Source of the DNA: Psilocybe azurescens
Taxonomy: Eukaryota > Basidiomycota > Agaricomycetes > Agaricales > Agrocybaceae
Length of the DNA stretch: 64,000 nucleotides
Direction of reading: 5' to 3'
NCBI GenBank assembly: GCA_023853785.1
Contig: JAJIRX010000880.1
Span: forward strand, 62,001-126,000
The position numbers and the translations under genes are program-made. Shown here piece by piece: positions 33,325 through 44,691 of the stretch (position 1 is its first letter; every line of letters starts with the position of its first letter). The notes below the pieces were generated by a model. That model ran no database searches. It saw nothing but the letters and a program-made list of their open reading frames with translations, and was not told the DNA's origin.

Positions 33325-36136
33325 TGCAGCCGACCTCCGATCCTCTACTCACCCCAGGAGAAAAATCCAAGGGACAAAGTTCTCAATCCTTTATATTAAT
33401 AAAGCAACATAAAGAACACCTTTTTCGCGAAGGAATTCGCTCATGGACTGAGAACCTTAAACTCGCTCGCGAAACCCCTTTCATTTTAAGAAAGCATAGC
33501 CCTTCAGCTCTCTCCCAAAATACATAGGGACGCAGCGATACTTCATCCCCTTCGGCAGAGTTTCTCTCGCGCCCATCCCAATCATTCTCAAAACCTTTCG
33601 TCTGTCCCAATATCGACTATCACAGTGTTTACAAACATAACTGGGCTAAATTATCACATAGAACAGGGTTACTGTACTTCTCTCGAAGCTCTGTATCCAT
33701 TGCTGCTCTCTGCCATTCCTGCCGCCTCTACAGTACCCGAAATACCACCGGTAAGAATTTGGGGACCCAATTTATCGAAGTATACCAGCCTTTTTCAAAA
33801 GACATTCTCGAGGCTTCTCGGAAAGAAAAGAACTGTGAATATTGATCATCGTCGAAGTCCGGTGATATCGCCACCATTTGCATTTTATAATGGTGCTAAT
33901 ATAGTCCGAAGGGAGCGTAGCAGGTTTAGGACCTCTCGCGCTATATCTGCTCCGAGGCTACACATATCGCATCGATCACTCTCCCCACAGCTGACTACCT
34001 TCCCTCCACTCTTAGCTCATTTCTCAATAAATCACGATTCCAAGACGCGGCGATAACGGGAGCACCATAGACAGCCAGAGAGACGACAATGTCAACACGA
34101 AGATTCGGAAGGGAGAGTTCAAGAATCAAAGCGTAACGATAACGTAGATGGAAAGACTAGAACTGGATGCAGAATCACGACCGTCAATATCCTACGATCC
34201 AGACCTCTGCCTTCAAGGAGACTTTCAGACCGTGATCCTATATTCTCCTTTTAAAATTCTTCCAGGAATTCTTCGGGATTCAGATCTTCCAGATCTTCGT
34301 CAATCCAGCCTTTGTCTATGGCCAAAAATTCTCATGCGATGCTTAATAGATACTCCCTTTCACTGCCTGCTGCCAGGTCTCCAAACTCCCCGTTGTTGTC
34401 ACCCGAGCCTTTCCCCCCTATCATTACGACTAGTAAGACCCTTGCCTCTGCCTCCAGGACGAGCATCCAGGGAGCCTGAGTGGGAAAAGTCATCAAACGA
34501 TATTCACAAGCATGCATTTAATCAGAATACTCACATTTTATCCCCTAGAGCAATTTCGCCGCACACCTTTCCTTCTTGACATAATCATCCTACTCCACTC
34601 ATTGGTATCCTTCCAAATCATGTTTATCGCGATTGCTAGGGTCATTCTTCTCTGATCTGCCTAGCATATTACCCTCCCCTCCGTCCTCCGAAGGCTCTAG
34701 TGTTTGCTCCGGTGTGTCTTCGCGCAGTACGTCAGTCGACGAAGTACTCAATCGTACCAATATGTCCTCTACAACTCTCGTGACAGCCCCTTCATTTCCT
34801 TTCTCTGGATGATGGAAGTGTGCTAAATCTGCACAAACCATCATCGCCAACTCTCACTTTCTAAAATCAAAAAATTACTGTTGAATCCACCTTGCGCACA
34901 ATGTGTCATGTTAAACATGTCTATAGCACGCTGGATCCCGACCGTCGACAGAAGACTACCATGTACCAGTACAGGACCAATTGCAGAAATATCGACAACT
35001 ATATTGTTCCTATGTATCCTAAGCACGGCCCATGATTTTTCAAATGCGACGCCGAATTTACATTGTATGTAATTGCTTTAAAATCTTTGTGCAGAGCAAC
35101 AAAAGGTTCAGGTAAAAGATAGGGCGTTTAATTTATGATTAAGTATGGTACGCCAGAGATTCGTTCAATGTTCCGATTTAAAACCCATGCGTGGTACCGT
35201 CAGACCAAATTGTATACTGCCATAAAGCCTGTCTTCGCTCAGGCCTTTGAATAAAATTTGCCTTAATCGAGTCATCGAGTCCACGGAGTGTGTCATCAAC
35301 AGTTAATTTTTGTAAAATAAAAAGTCACAGTCAGGCACTTAATTGAAATATAAATAGCTTTCTCTTGCCGCTAAGGCTTACCTATCCAAACTCCAGACTG
35401 TTGCAACTTTCTGACACAACCACCTATACCAATGAACAAACACGCGACAAATATGGTCCGCAGACAATGACCTTAAGTAGGCAACTTTTCGAAATAAAAA
35501 CTAATATTCATGCAGAGCTCAAGTAAAAGAATATGTTTATCAGTTAATCTTCGATTCGTTACTTAGATGTCTAAGAAGCAGAGATTATATTTACTTGAAA
35601 CAGGAGTCCTCCAACACAAAATTACTAAACAGAACTTGATTTCTCAAAACAGGATCCGTAAGCACTATCTCTGTATTATGGGTAAACAGGTGAAGGAATA
35701 AATGGCGTGTCTTTTCTCAAACAGCGATGGGTACCAGTGTGATCGGGCCCCTAGGATGCGCGTGCCTGCTGCGTCATAAGCGATTCCGACTCCGTAGGCG
35801 TGGGTACCTGCAGTATGTGACTCCATTTGGTGGGTGATACGGAGTCTTTCCGCCGTACTCCGCGGACGGCAGACACATTAGGTGAGTTGAAGTTCCATTT
35901 ATAGGTTCCAATCACGTTTGATAGTAGCTGCCAAAATTACCTTTGTGGCTACCTTCAATATTCAATTTGGTAGAAGTGAAGAATTGCTAAGCCCTAAGTA
36001 AAGGCTTAGAAATATTGCTGGCTTAGAGGACAAGGCGCATCTCCGTCCAGAAATATCACGTATATGAGCTGATCGATATAAAACGACACCAGGATGGAGA
36101 CGGGATATCATCGCTTTCTTGCTCACTTTCTTCCAA
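33325..36136. other. Long region with no supported gene
   Basis: ORFs at 33625-34056 (+), 34148-34579 (+) and 34599-34850 (-) were examined. The plus frame near 33680-33830 (SLEALYPLLLSAIPAAS and WGPNLSKYTSLFQKTFSRLL) could be an exon of an unrecognised gene, and the minus frame near 34800-34600 is acidic, but no domain or consistent splice model emerged. 35080-35900 is AT-rich with nothing recognisable. Confidence 0.35.
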
Positions 36137-37466
36137 ATGTCTAAAGAGTCAAAACCGCAACCTTTTCGTATCAACGTGGATGCGGAAACACACGACTGGA
36201 TCACCCAGCGCATCCAAAGTGCTCGCATAGTTCCTGACGTCAAGCAGCCAGACGGACAGGAATGGGCAGACGGTGTGCCAGGTGCTGTGATGCACGACCT
36301 CGTCGCTTATTGGAAGCACAAATACAATTGGAGGGATGTGGAAGAAAAATTGAATTCGACCTACAAGATGTTTACTCTTGACATTCCAGAGGGAGACGAA
36401 CTCATCAAATTACATTTCGTCCACCATCGTAGCGAGAGAGCCAACGCCATTCCGTTACTTTTCCTTCATGGTTGGCCAGGAAACTTTACAGAGGTACGAA
36501 GGATATAATTACTTTTCGTATTTGGTTAGCGAACCTCACGACTTGAAGGTTGAACATCTTCTAGGCCTGACTAACCCAGAGGATCCAAAGCAGCAGGCCT
36601 TCCACATAGTCGCCCCATCCCTACCTGGATTTGTCTTCTCATCTTCTCCAAAGGTTAGCCCCACGTCCATCCAATTTTAAAAATTGACAATTGAGCATGG
36701 ATAATCAGGAACCTGGATTTTCAGTGCCGAGAATCGGGTCCGTGTGCAATCAGTTGATGTTGAAACTAGGTTACGCGAAATATATCGGACAAGGAGGTGA
36801 CTGGGGATCATTCGTACTTCGTTCCATGGCACTCTCTTTCCCCGACACATGCGTTGGAATACATCTCAACTTCTTGACGGCGTCCAATCCTTCTCCTTTA
36901 ACTCACCCTTTTGCTTACCTGCGACTCCTTTTCGGCGACTTTACTCCAGACCAGAAGAAAAGAATCCAGCGCAGTCATTGGTGGTTCACGAAAGAGTGGG
37001 CTTATGGCGAGATACAAGGCACGAAACCACAAACCATGGCATACGGTTTGACGGATTCTCCCGTTGGCATGCTTTCCTGGCTTTTCGACAGGATGAAGCT
37101 AAATACTGAGCCAAGTTATGTGTGGGACCCCGAAATGGTTATCACTTGGGCGATGCTTTACCTTCTATCGGGAAGCTCGTGGCATGCCAGGATCTACAAG
37201 TACGCAATTCCGATGTTGCCACCCCAGGTCGATAACAGGGTTATATCGGACAAGGTGGCGTTCGGAGCCAGCTGCTTTCCTTATGATGTAGGTTATATTC
37301 CTATATGGTGGGCCAAGGCGACAATGGCAAAAATATCGTGTTCTGGAAAGAACATTCCAAGGGAGGTCATTTCGCAGCTATAGAAAGCCCAGAGGCGTTG
37401 CAGGAAGATATTAAGGAGTTTGTGGCAAATTTATCGGAGGAGATGCGAAGGTCCCTGGGGGCGTAG
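36137..37466 (+). CDS. Epoxide hydrolase (alpha/beta hydrolase with EH N-terminal domain)
   Basis: Exon 1 at 36137-36493 starts MSKESKPQPFRINVDAETHD, the epoxide hydrolase N-terminal domain, and includes the oxyanion-hole motif FLHGWPGNFTE. Exon 2 at 36549-36653 begins VEHLLGLTNPEDPKQQAFHI and contains APSLPGF. Exon 3 starts at 36709 (EPGFSVPRIGSVCNQLM), has the nucleophile motif GQGGDWGSFV, and runs towards FPYDVGYIPIWWAKATMAK. The catalytic histidine region (NIVFWKEHSKGGHFAAIE) lies in the next frame. The A run at 37329-37333 has five As where six would keep the frame, so a one-base deletion there explains the break; the true stop is then at 37464-37466, after MRRSLGA. The enzyme adds water to epoxides; possible roles are detoxification or secondary metabolism. 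The in-frame stop at 37381 would otherwise remove the catalytic histidine. Confidence 0.85.
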
Positions 37467-38749
37467 ACCTAGAATAATATAATTCTGAGTGAGAATTCAT
37501 AGTTGCTTTTCGAGTTTTCATGGTCAAGGATGAGACCAAGATATATACACCTACATAGGAACCTAATTAGCTTGGTCTGACATATTCCCATGCGATTTGA
37601 AGGGGGACTGCCGGAGATGTACTTGAAAATTAATTCGTCATCTTTATTGCAATATGGCGGAAGCCTCTTCAGTTATCACCAGTTGTGCTAAGCAGCCTTC
37701 TACATCGTGAACCTAGAAAGACATTGCTTCAACTCTTGTGTAGACCTCTATTCTCACGCAGGCATCAGTGGTCGACCATCCTGAAGGGCAATAGTACCTA
37801 CCTCGACGCAGTGTGATCTAGTCCGAATATTTTCGAAAGCTTGTGCTAAGGATTGGCTGTAGCGTGACGTATCTAGGTGATGTGTCGGCTCTAGCCTGGA
37901 GCCAAAGCCAGCCAGAGCCCGCTGACTTTCAATCATCACGGGATCGTGTGACAGTAGTGACTATCGTGACTACGGGAGTATCGATAGCTTCGTACTGACA
38001 CACGGAATATATATGGTAGTGAGGTTTAAGCACTGAACTGACAGGTTTAAATGCTAGTTATTCACTGGGGGATTGTAGTTAGAACATGCCTGTATTTATA
38101 CTGTAGGATAGTGTCCTAAGTCTATGTAAAAGGGTCCAGATAAAAGAAGGTAAATTAAGTGTGTTCATGTGGAACTGGAGCAAGGAATGGTTTCAGGTAG
38201 AAGGAACAATGTGAATAGGAACAGAGAATTAAAGGGATGAGCCCGTGTATTAGTCGACGGAATGGAATGAAGTCGAAATAAAGAGATAAAATAAAAAGAA
38301 AGATAATCAGCAGGTAAGGAAAGTACCGGATCGTCACAGATCGCGTAGTGTACAAACTGAATTCTTCAAGTTGAAGCTCCGATCGTTGTCTCGAACATAC
38401 ATATATACCAACATAACCAACATAAGTCCTTGAGAGCCTACTCTCTCGTACATACTCTTTCAAAAGACTTAGAATCCCTAGCTTTTGATTTCAAATTCTG
38501 AGTTCTGACAAGAATTGATCGTTTAAATATTTAGGGCTGACACTGAACATTGTCTTCAGTTCGCTACTGAACGGCTTATGCGCTAAAGAAATCTGCCGCT
38601 GTCAGTTACCCATGCTGACGCGACAGCAGTCCGGAAGGAACCACTCATGTCTCCCCTTTGATTGATGTCATAATCAATCGCTCACCATTCCGAACTAACA
38701 AAATTCTCCTCCTTAACACTTTCGCGATTTACTCAAATGCAAGGACCAG
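37467..38749. other. Intergenic region with no supported gene
   Basis: 3' flank of the epoxide hydrolase, then AT-rich sequence. The minus-strand ORFs at 37754-37939 and 38155-38463 have no domain. Confidence 0.4.
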
Positions 38750-39790
38750 GTATTTTGAAGGGCCTAGCACTTCAATTTGTAGATGTAGACTCTCTGCTTG
38801 ATCTTGGACCTCAGACGGCGCCCACCAAGCTAAGAATCTAGATGTCAACATGGACTTTCTCGTCATCAATTGGACCAATCTCATTGATTTTCACGTATCT
38901 GGCTTATACATTGATGAAATACCCCAAGTTTTTATACTCACTCCTCAAATGACAATCTGTCCTTTGGCGACACCGATATAATCACCTCTCAGAAAACGAC
39001 CTTCCCAGATTTGATGGGCTGTAAAGTTCTAACCTTTGAATTCCCTATAACAGCTTTCCTAGTGTTCCTCGCTCGCTCCTCTTGTTCAATCCAGGACTTC
39101 TCCATCGACGATACATTCCTTTTGGACGGAGATCTCAACGAAATCCCACAGGCCCTGCCTTCGATCACTTCCCTCATTATCCATTTCCAGTTCCGAACAA
39201 ACACAGCAACGCTTCTTGATACTTTCTACAAAGCGCTCTGCCAGGATTGCAGACAGACTGATTGTACTACATTTCCCGGTGACATTGTTTACTTCCTTCG
39301 TTTCAATGTCTTTCTATACCGAGATGGCGCCCATTTCTTTGGAAATGGCTTCCAGGAATCTGTAATCAATGCTACTATGACAGCAACACATGCAACACCT
39401 CACCAGGTCGAATAGATCTAAAGAGTATCAAAATCCGTCGCTCTCATTACCCGAACGATTTCGAGTCAGATCATATGTACTAACATTAGCAAACTGGCCA
39501 TTCCACATATCTACGGATAGCAGTACATTTACCTGTTTTCTGAACACTCAGGCTACCCTTTCGTGTTTACTTTCTGGAAGACGTGGCATTACGCTTTAGT
39601 GCCCTGTGAACGGAGACAGGCTCAAGTGGCGAAAGCTTCGTTACATACTCTTCCAACTGACCGACATGGATCTGAGCATGTTCTTTGTCTCTAACGGGCG
39701 AGGCTCAGTCGATAGCTTTACCCACTATGATCTATCATATTGAATGCTTCTCGAAACAGAGGTTGAAGGGGGTTATTACTAACCGATTCT
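38750..39790 (+). pseudogene. Degenerate F-box/leucine-rich family remnant
   Basis: Pieces of the leucine-rich tail typical of basidiomycete F-box proteins are spread over several frames: NMDFLVINWTNLIDFHVSGL then YIDEIPQ (38850-38930), SCSIQDFSIDDTFLLDGDL then IPQALPSITSLIIHF (39080-39190), TLLDTFYKALCQ (39210-39240), and RLKWRKLRYILFQLTDMD (39610-39680). The pieces are in the order expected for one gene, but stops and shifts separate them and no F-box start was found. It is most simply a decayed copy of the family represented by the intact gene at 40190-41779. Confidence 0.6.
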
Positions 39791-40189
39791 TCGTCCCCTT
39801 AACCTTGAATATTTGACGCTTGTTTACTTATCTGACGTTCCAGCAAAACCAACCCTTTCTAGCAGGGTTTAAGGGAAGCTCGTCCTGACTAGACATAGGT
39901 TGACCGAAGTATATATTGCAAGAAAACTGAACAATTGGCGCGAAACTATACTATGAAAAACATCAAGACTGATGACGGTACACGTAGATGGTTGTAAATG
40001 GCATGCAAAAAAAAGCCACCTGTTCATGACTTCGATGTAAGACCTTATATATGAATCGTTGAAGCTCATGAACAACTTACGAATCAGAAGTTTGGGCTAT
40101 TCAAGAGGGATGTATACCTATTGAACACAAATGAGATCATATTTAAATGGAACACTTACACACGGAATGGCTTCGATTACAACCTCACT

Positions 40190-41779
40190 TCATGCCTCCT
40201 CAACTAAGGCATGTAACCCGGGACGAACATCTGAGTGGATGGATATCGTAACTCCTCTGTGTCCCAGAGATTCGAGAGTAGTTAAATATGGAGGAGGCGT
40301 AGATGTATGTTCTTCTGGTGACATGAAGCTGAGAGCCAAACGGACATCGTGTATACACGACGTGGACTTGTCCAGCGAGGGAGTGGTGGTAGACTGGGAT
40401 GGATCCTTTGGTTCTAATGGAGGGCATCGAGACTCGAGGACACGGAGAAAGGTGTCCCATGTGAATCCTTGAGCGCCGGCGTAAGAAAGACTCCGTAGAT
40501 CCGGGAGGGAGCAGCTCAGTTTATTGGCTCGAGCATATTCTGGGTTCAAAGTTTGGAGTACTGCGTCTGTCAATGGTGCGTGTCTTATGGACGTCAGTGT
40601 GGGCATGGATATCTTCAGTGATTTGAGCGAGGGAAGGGCAGCTAAGAGGATCTGAAGAGGCTCTTCGCGAATAGGGGCTTGAAGAATGCTCAGAGTCTCC
40701 AAATTGCATTCTGACCTCTTTATCAGGGCGACTATGTCAGAGGATGGTATTGGCTGTAGACCTTCGGCGGTGTACGAGAGACTATTAAGCTTTGGTGTAG
40801 ATATCTTGTCAAATAGAAGTTGTATGTCGGTTCCTTTGTCGTTGACAATGTAGATTTCTTCGAGGTTGGCAAGGACGACCGGCTCCTCAGGCGGGTCGTG
40901 TCTGTCGTCCCCGCTTAGAATCCGTCTTGCCGTTAGGTTGAACAATGCTGTTGTTTGTCTGAGCATCTCCAGAATCTCGTCAATATAGAAAGACTCCAGT
41001 TCTACATGAGTCAAAACTTCAAAATGGAAGACGATGGAACGAAGATAGAGGCATGACAGTGATAGGTATTGAAGATTTGGTGACAATGGCATGTTAATCT
41101 TGTGAACACGATCCCCTTGGCCTCCTGGTGGCTTGAGGATAAATGATTGCAAGAGAGGAAAGCCGCTCGCTTCGTCAGAGATAGGAAGGTGCCTGTAGCA
41201 CGATGACGGCAGATGAATGATGAGGTCGCGCCAACGATGGGCGTGTTGTCGGATAGTCTTTATCACCCCCTCGGAGCTGACGCCGGTCCATGAGAAGTCG
41301 TCTGATGACGCGAGCCTAATAGAGAGGGGGAGTTGTCCGGAACGAGCAAGCCATTCTTCCAGCAAACTGACTTGTGTATGAATATTGAGGGGTGAGGTAA
41401 GACGGAAAGTTAAAGATGACCATAACATCGGAGTTGACCATGCAATCCTTCTCCAAGAGTTACACACAGCTCCAAAGACAAAGGGTGTGAAAGAGTCGGC
41501 TGGGGTGTGCATGTCGTTCTTCGGGTCGAATGTCGGGAGGCAAAAGCTGAAGATCTCGGAGATGATCTCAACAGGAAGGAGGAGTAGAAATGGACTGTAC
41601 ATGTCGTTGATGCGTTTCTTGAGAGTGTGGCTTTTATTCATGAGACCGAATAGTGTCGCAGAGACGCGCGCCACCTCTGCTTCAAGGATGGCTAGCTCTT
41701 CCCGAGGATCCTTCGATTCTAAGCCATGTTGGGAGGTTTCGTCCATCTTGACGGAAGGAATGTGAAGGTGGGCTTGCAC
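40190..41779 (-). CDS. F-box protein with leucine-rich C-terminal region
   Basis: A single open frame of 529 codons; the methionine at 41746 (MDETSQHGLESKDPREEL) is an alternative start. A short coiled segment (EELAILEAEVARVSATLFGL) is followed by the F-box: LLLLPVEIISEIFSFCLPTF, then FGAVCNSWRRIAWSTPMLWS. This is the standard Agaricomycete arrangement. The rest is irregular leucine-rich sequence (for example LQYLSLSCLYLRSIVFHFEV and LAALPSLKSLKISMPTLTS) ending HALVEEA. It should act as a substrate adaptor for an SCF ubiquitin ligase; the target is unknown. A decayed relative lies immediately to the left on the opposite strand. Confidence 0.85.
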   Translation of the reverse strand: MQAHLHIPSVKMDETSQHGLESKDPREELAILEAEVARVSATLFGLMNKSHTLKKRINDMYSPFLLLLPVEIISEIFSFCLPTFDPKNDMHTPADSFTPFVFGAVCNSWRRIAWSTPMLWSSLTFRLTSPLNIHTQVSLLEEWLARSGQLPLSIRLASSDDFSWTGVSSEGVIKTIRQHAHRWRDLIIHLPSSCYRHLPISDEASGFPLLQSFILKPPGGQGDRVHKINMPLSPNLQYLSLSCLYLRSIVFHFEVLTHVELESFYIDEILEMLRQTTALFNLTARRILSGDDRHDPPEEPVVLANLEEIYIVNDKGTDIQLLFDKISTPKLNSLSYTAEGLQPIPSSDIVALIKRSECNLETLSILQAPIREEPLQILLAALPSLKSLKISMPTLTSIRHAPLTDAVLQTLNPEYARANKLSCSLPDLRSLSYAGAQGFTWDTFLRVLESRCPPLEPKDPSQSTTTPSLDKSTSCIHDVRLALSFMSPEEHTSTPPPYLTTLESLGHRGVTISIHSDVRPGLHALVEEA

Positions 41780-42289
41780 AGGTTGCTATATAGCGCCGTA
41801 GTTGAGGATTGGCTGTTCGTTGAATTGTCAGTGACTGAGAGACTTAACACCGCTCTCTCGAGGTATACCCGAGTCGAGGCAGATGCTAATATCAACCTGA
41901 CTGGAACTAAACAAGAACCAAACCGAATATCAGTAGCTAGACCACTGTAGGCCGGTCAGCGAGCGCTTATTCAGGTCAATTGTAGACTCACGGGGAAGTA
42001 GGTAGACTGCTGGAAGCAAGCTCTGGTGACAGCCTGCCTCGTGCTTAACGGTTCGTATTCGGGACTTGACAATGACATGCGGCGGCGGTTAGGGGTGGAG
42101 TCACGCGGACCGGGGTCAGGGACTCAGCGATAGGGGCTTTGCGATCTCGTGCTTCACTTACTTGGTTCAAACGCGCGTCCGAAAGAAAATGTTATATCGA
42201 AAGACATACTAAACATTTAAATTTTGTACATATAATATGAAAGTTAACACGTTTGGAAAGTATGCATCCTTCCCGCAACCTTAGCACAC
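41780..42289. other. Intergenic, between F-box promoter and dehydrogenase 3' end
   Basis: No gene is supported; AT-rich near 42190-42240. Confidence 0.5.
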
Positions 42290-44102
42290 TTAGTTAATTG
42301 AACTCCATTCTGAAACCCGACTAACAGAAGGGCATCCTGCGCTTGGTTTTGACGAAAATTTGGTTTCGACGAAGACTTTTTCGACTCCCGATTGTCGTGT
42401 GTCAAAGGCGCTGTAGAGCTTGGACATATCTTCAAGGGGTACACGATGTGTGAGAATACTTATAAACGCAGAGATGTCAGACTACCAGAATATATTAAGA
42501 GAAGTTGGAAAGAAAATGAGACGTACAAGGTTGGGTCGAATTTTCCGGTCATGATATAGTCATGCAAGATCTCTTTCCAGTAAAGGTGCACAGGCGCTTG
42601 TCCGTTTCCAATCAAGCTACCAGAAGAAAGATTATGATCATTAAGAATAATGCGGTTAACAATCGTAAATTTAAACGTACCGTACTCCTTTCTCCATCAA
42701 TGCCCCAACATTCACGCCGTTCGCAAATCCAGCGTACGCCGCAATGATACCGCATTTCCCTTGCTTCCTGACCGAGACAATCATCTCGTTCAATGTTTCG
42801 GGGAATCTGTCTCGAGCATCATGAGCTTCTGAACTTTGTGCATCACGGTCTTGGGCTCGTGGAAGGTTCCTGGATAATACGAAAGTTAAACATCATAGTT
42901 GATAAGGTGAAGGGTGTCAGAGCTTACCGCAATCAATAGCAACATCAAGACCTCGCGGTACGAGCTCGTAGATTCGTTTCGGGATGTCTGAATATTTGCT
43001 AAAATCGATGACCTCGATACCGAGCTTCTCTTGAGCAAAAGCAAGACGTTCTGGCACTTTGTCAATCCCAATAATGCGGCTAGCACCTTTGAGCTGGGCC
43101 CATTTTGCAGCATAAAGGCCGATCGGACCTAATCCCTAAAAACGAGCGATATCATTACTGTCAACTTTCAAGTCATATACAAGTCATTAATATCGCGTAC
43201 CCAGATGCCGACGACATCGCCCTCCTCAACGCCAGTGTCAACGACTGCATGATAGCTTGTTGGGAGAATATCCGAAAGGTATAGCGCTTTCTCGTCTGGT
43301 ACGTTGTCGGGAATGGGCAAAGATTTACTTCTCCAAGAGGCACCCGAACGAATTCTGCCTGGCCTCCTGGAAATCCTCCCGTGAAGTGTGAGTAGCCAAA
43401 GAATCCCGCGTCTCGTTGACCGTACATTGCATTTTGAAGACTTCAGACGTGTGAGTCTAGGATTACCAACTGTTATGATAGCCTACGTACGAAGAGTTGT
43501 TTGTCCTGTCGCAGAATGAGGACAATTTTTTCTTGCAGTATTCACATTTGCCGCAAGCGATGTGGAAAGATGCTACTACCCGCTGGCCAGGATGAATGTT
43601 CGTTACATTTGGGCCGACTTTATCGACGATTCCCATAAACTAAAGAAAGAACAGCTATGACATCATTTCCAACTCGAAACCATAATGTATAGACAACGAC
43701 GAACCTCATGGCCAAGGATGTCTCCTTTCTGCATTGTCATGATTTCTCCATGATACCTGGCATACGAATTATCAGGTTCATACAGATTAAATAAATGAAG
43801 AGGAAATGGATGACAAACGAACAAGTGAAGGTCTGATCCGCAGATGGTAGTGCCCGTAACTTTTACGATGACGTCATCTGGTTCTGTTATGGCGGGGACA
43901 GGGGCGTCTATAACTCGCACGTCCTTGTTGCCGAACCATGCTAAGGCTCGCATAGTAGAGCCATCTTCTGCTGGCTTATACTCAGGGTGAACAGTTGTAT
44001 CGAGAGGTCCAAGGTACTAGTTTACTTGGAGGTCAGTACACACCCGTACATCAGGTGAAGGAAGTCTGTTACATCTTGAGCGGCGTTGGCAGCGGCTTGC
44101 AT
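42290..44102 (-). CDS. Zinc-dependent alcohol dehydrogenase (MDR family)
   Basis: Exon 1 at 44073-44102 ([10 protein letters not shown]) joins through a 60-nt intron to exon 2 at 43819-44016 ([14 protein letters not shown], then [20 protein letters not shown] and the catalytic-zinc motif [11 protein letters not shown]). Further exons give [17 protein letters not shown], then [20 protein letters not shown] and the structural-zinc cysteines [15 protein letters not shown], then [20 protein letters not shown], the cofactor motif [36 protein letters not shown], and the last exon [20 protein letters not shown] ending at 42290. The family oxidises alcohols or reduces aldehydes with NAD(P). The AAA at 43319-43321 (TTT on the coding strand) is one base short, which breaks the frame at EVNL; with one more T it reads into [17 protein letters not shown]. 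The gene is divergent from the FAD monooxygenase at 44692. Confidence 0.9.
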
Positions 44103-44287
44103 TGTGAAGGTCTTGTTGAAATGAGGTTTTGGATTTACGGTGCGGTTTTTATTGCTTGTGTTTGAGTCTATGACCAAATCTGTGACCTTTCTGGTGACAT
44201 CATAGAGTGGGCGACTGGGAGGAGACTGCATTCTAGGCTGGTTTAAAAAGTGGAGTCTGCTACAGGGCCGGAGCCTCATCACCCGGG

Positions 44288-44313
44288 TTTAGGAATAGAT
44301 ATCTATTCCTAAA
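44288..44313. repeat. Perfect 26-bp palindrome in a divergent promoter
   Basis: TTTAGGAATAGAT is followed directly by its exact reverse complement. It lies between the divergent starts of the dehydrogenase (44102) and the FAD monooxygenase (44692). It could be a regulator binding site shared by both genes, or a small repeat. Confidence 0.9.
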
Positions 44314-44691
44314 GACGCCTTTTGGCCGGATCGGTTGAGCGCCAGCATTGTCATCCGTCTTCCATCTGCGCCACATATACGTTCTTGGTCGCCACTCATT
44401 CAAAATTAAAAAATCGGGGTCGTCGGCTTCAAATTATGATTTGTGTTTCTCATACTCACACAAATACCATTGGTCGACTGTGAAGCTAATTTGCGCACAT
44501 AACATGACCGACTATATTTGACAGAGCGGGAAGACACTTGATATTCTGGCTCACATTGCCACCGATGAGAGAGGAACAGGGACTCTCACAAATTTTTAGC
44601 ATCATGCGTCAGGCTACAAGTTTCCGATAAATAGTCCAACACTAGACCAGGTAGAGCCCAATCTCTCTTCTCTACATCTTGCAAGCCTTTG

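Noticed and set aside
35080..35900. AT-rich segment as a centromere or replication origin
   Set aside because: AT-richness alone is weak evidence and no repeat structure accompanies it.
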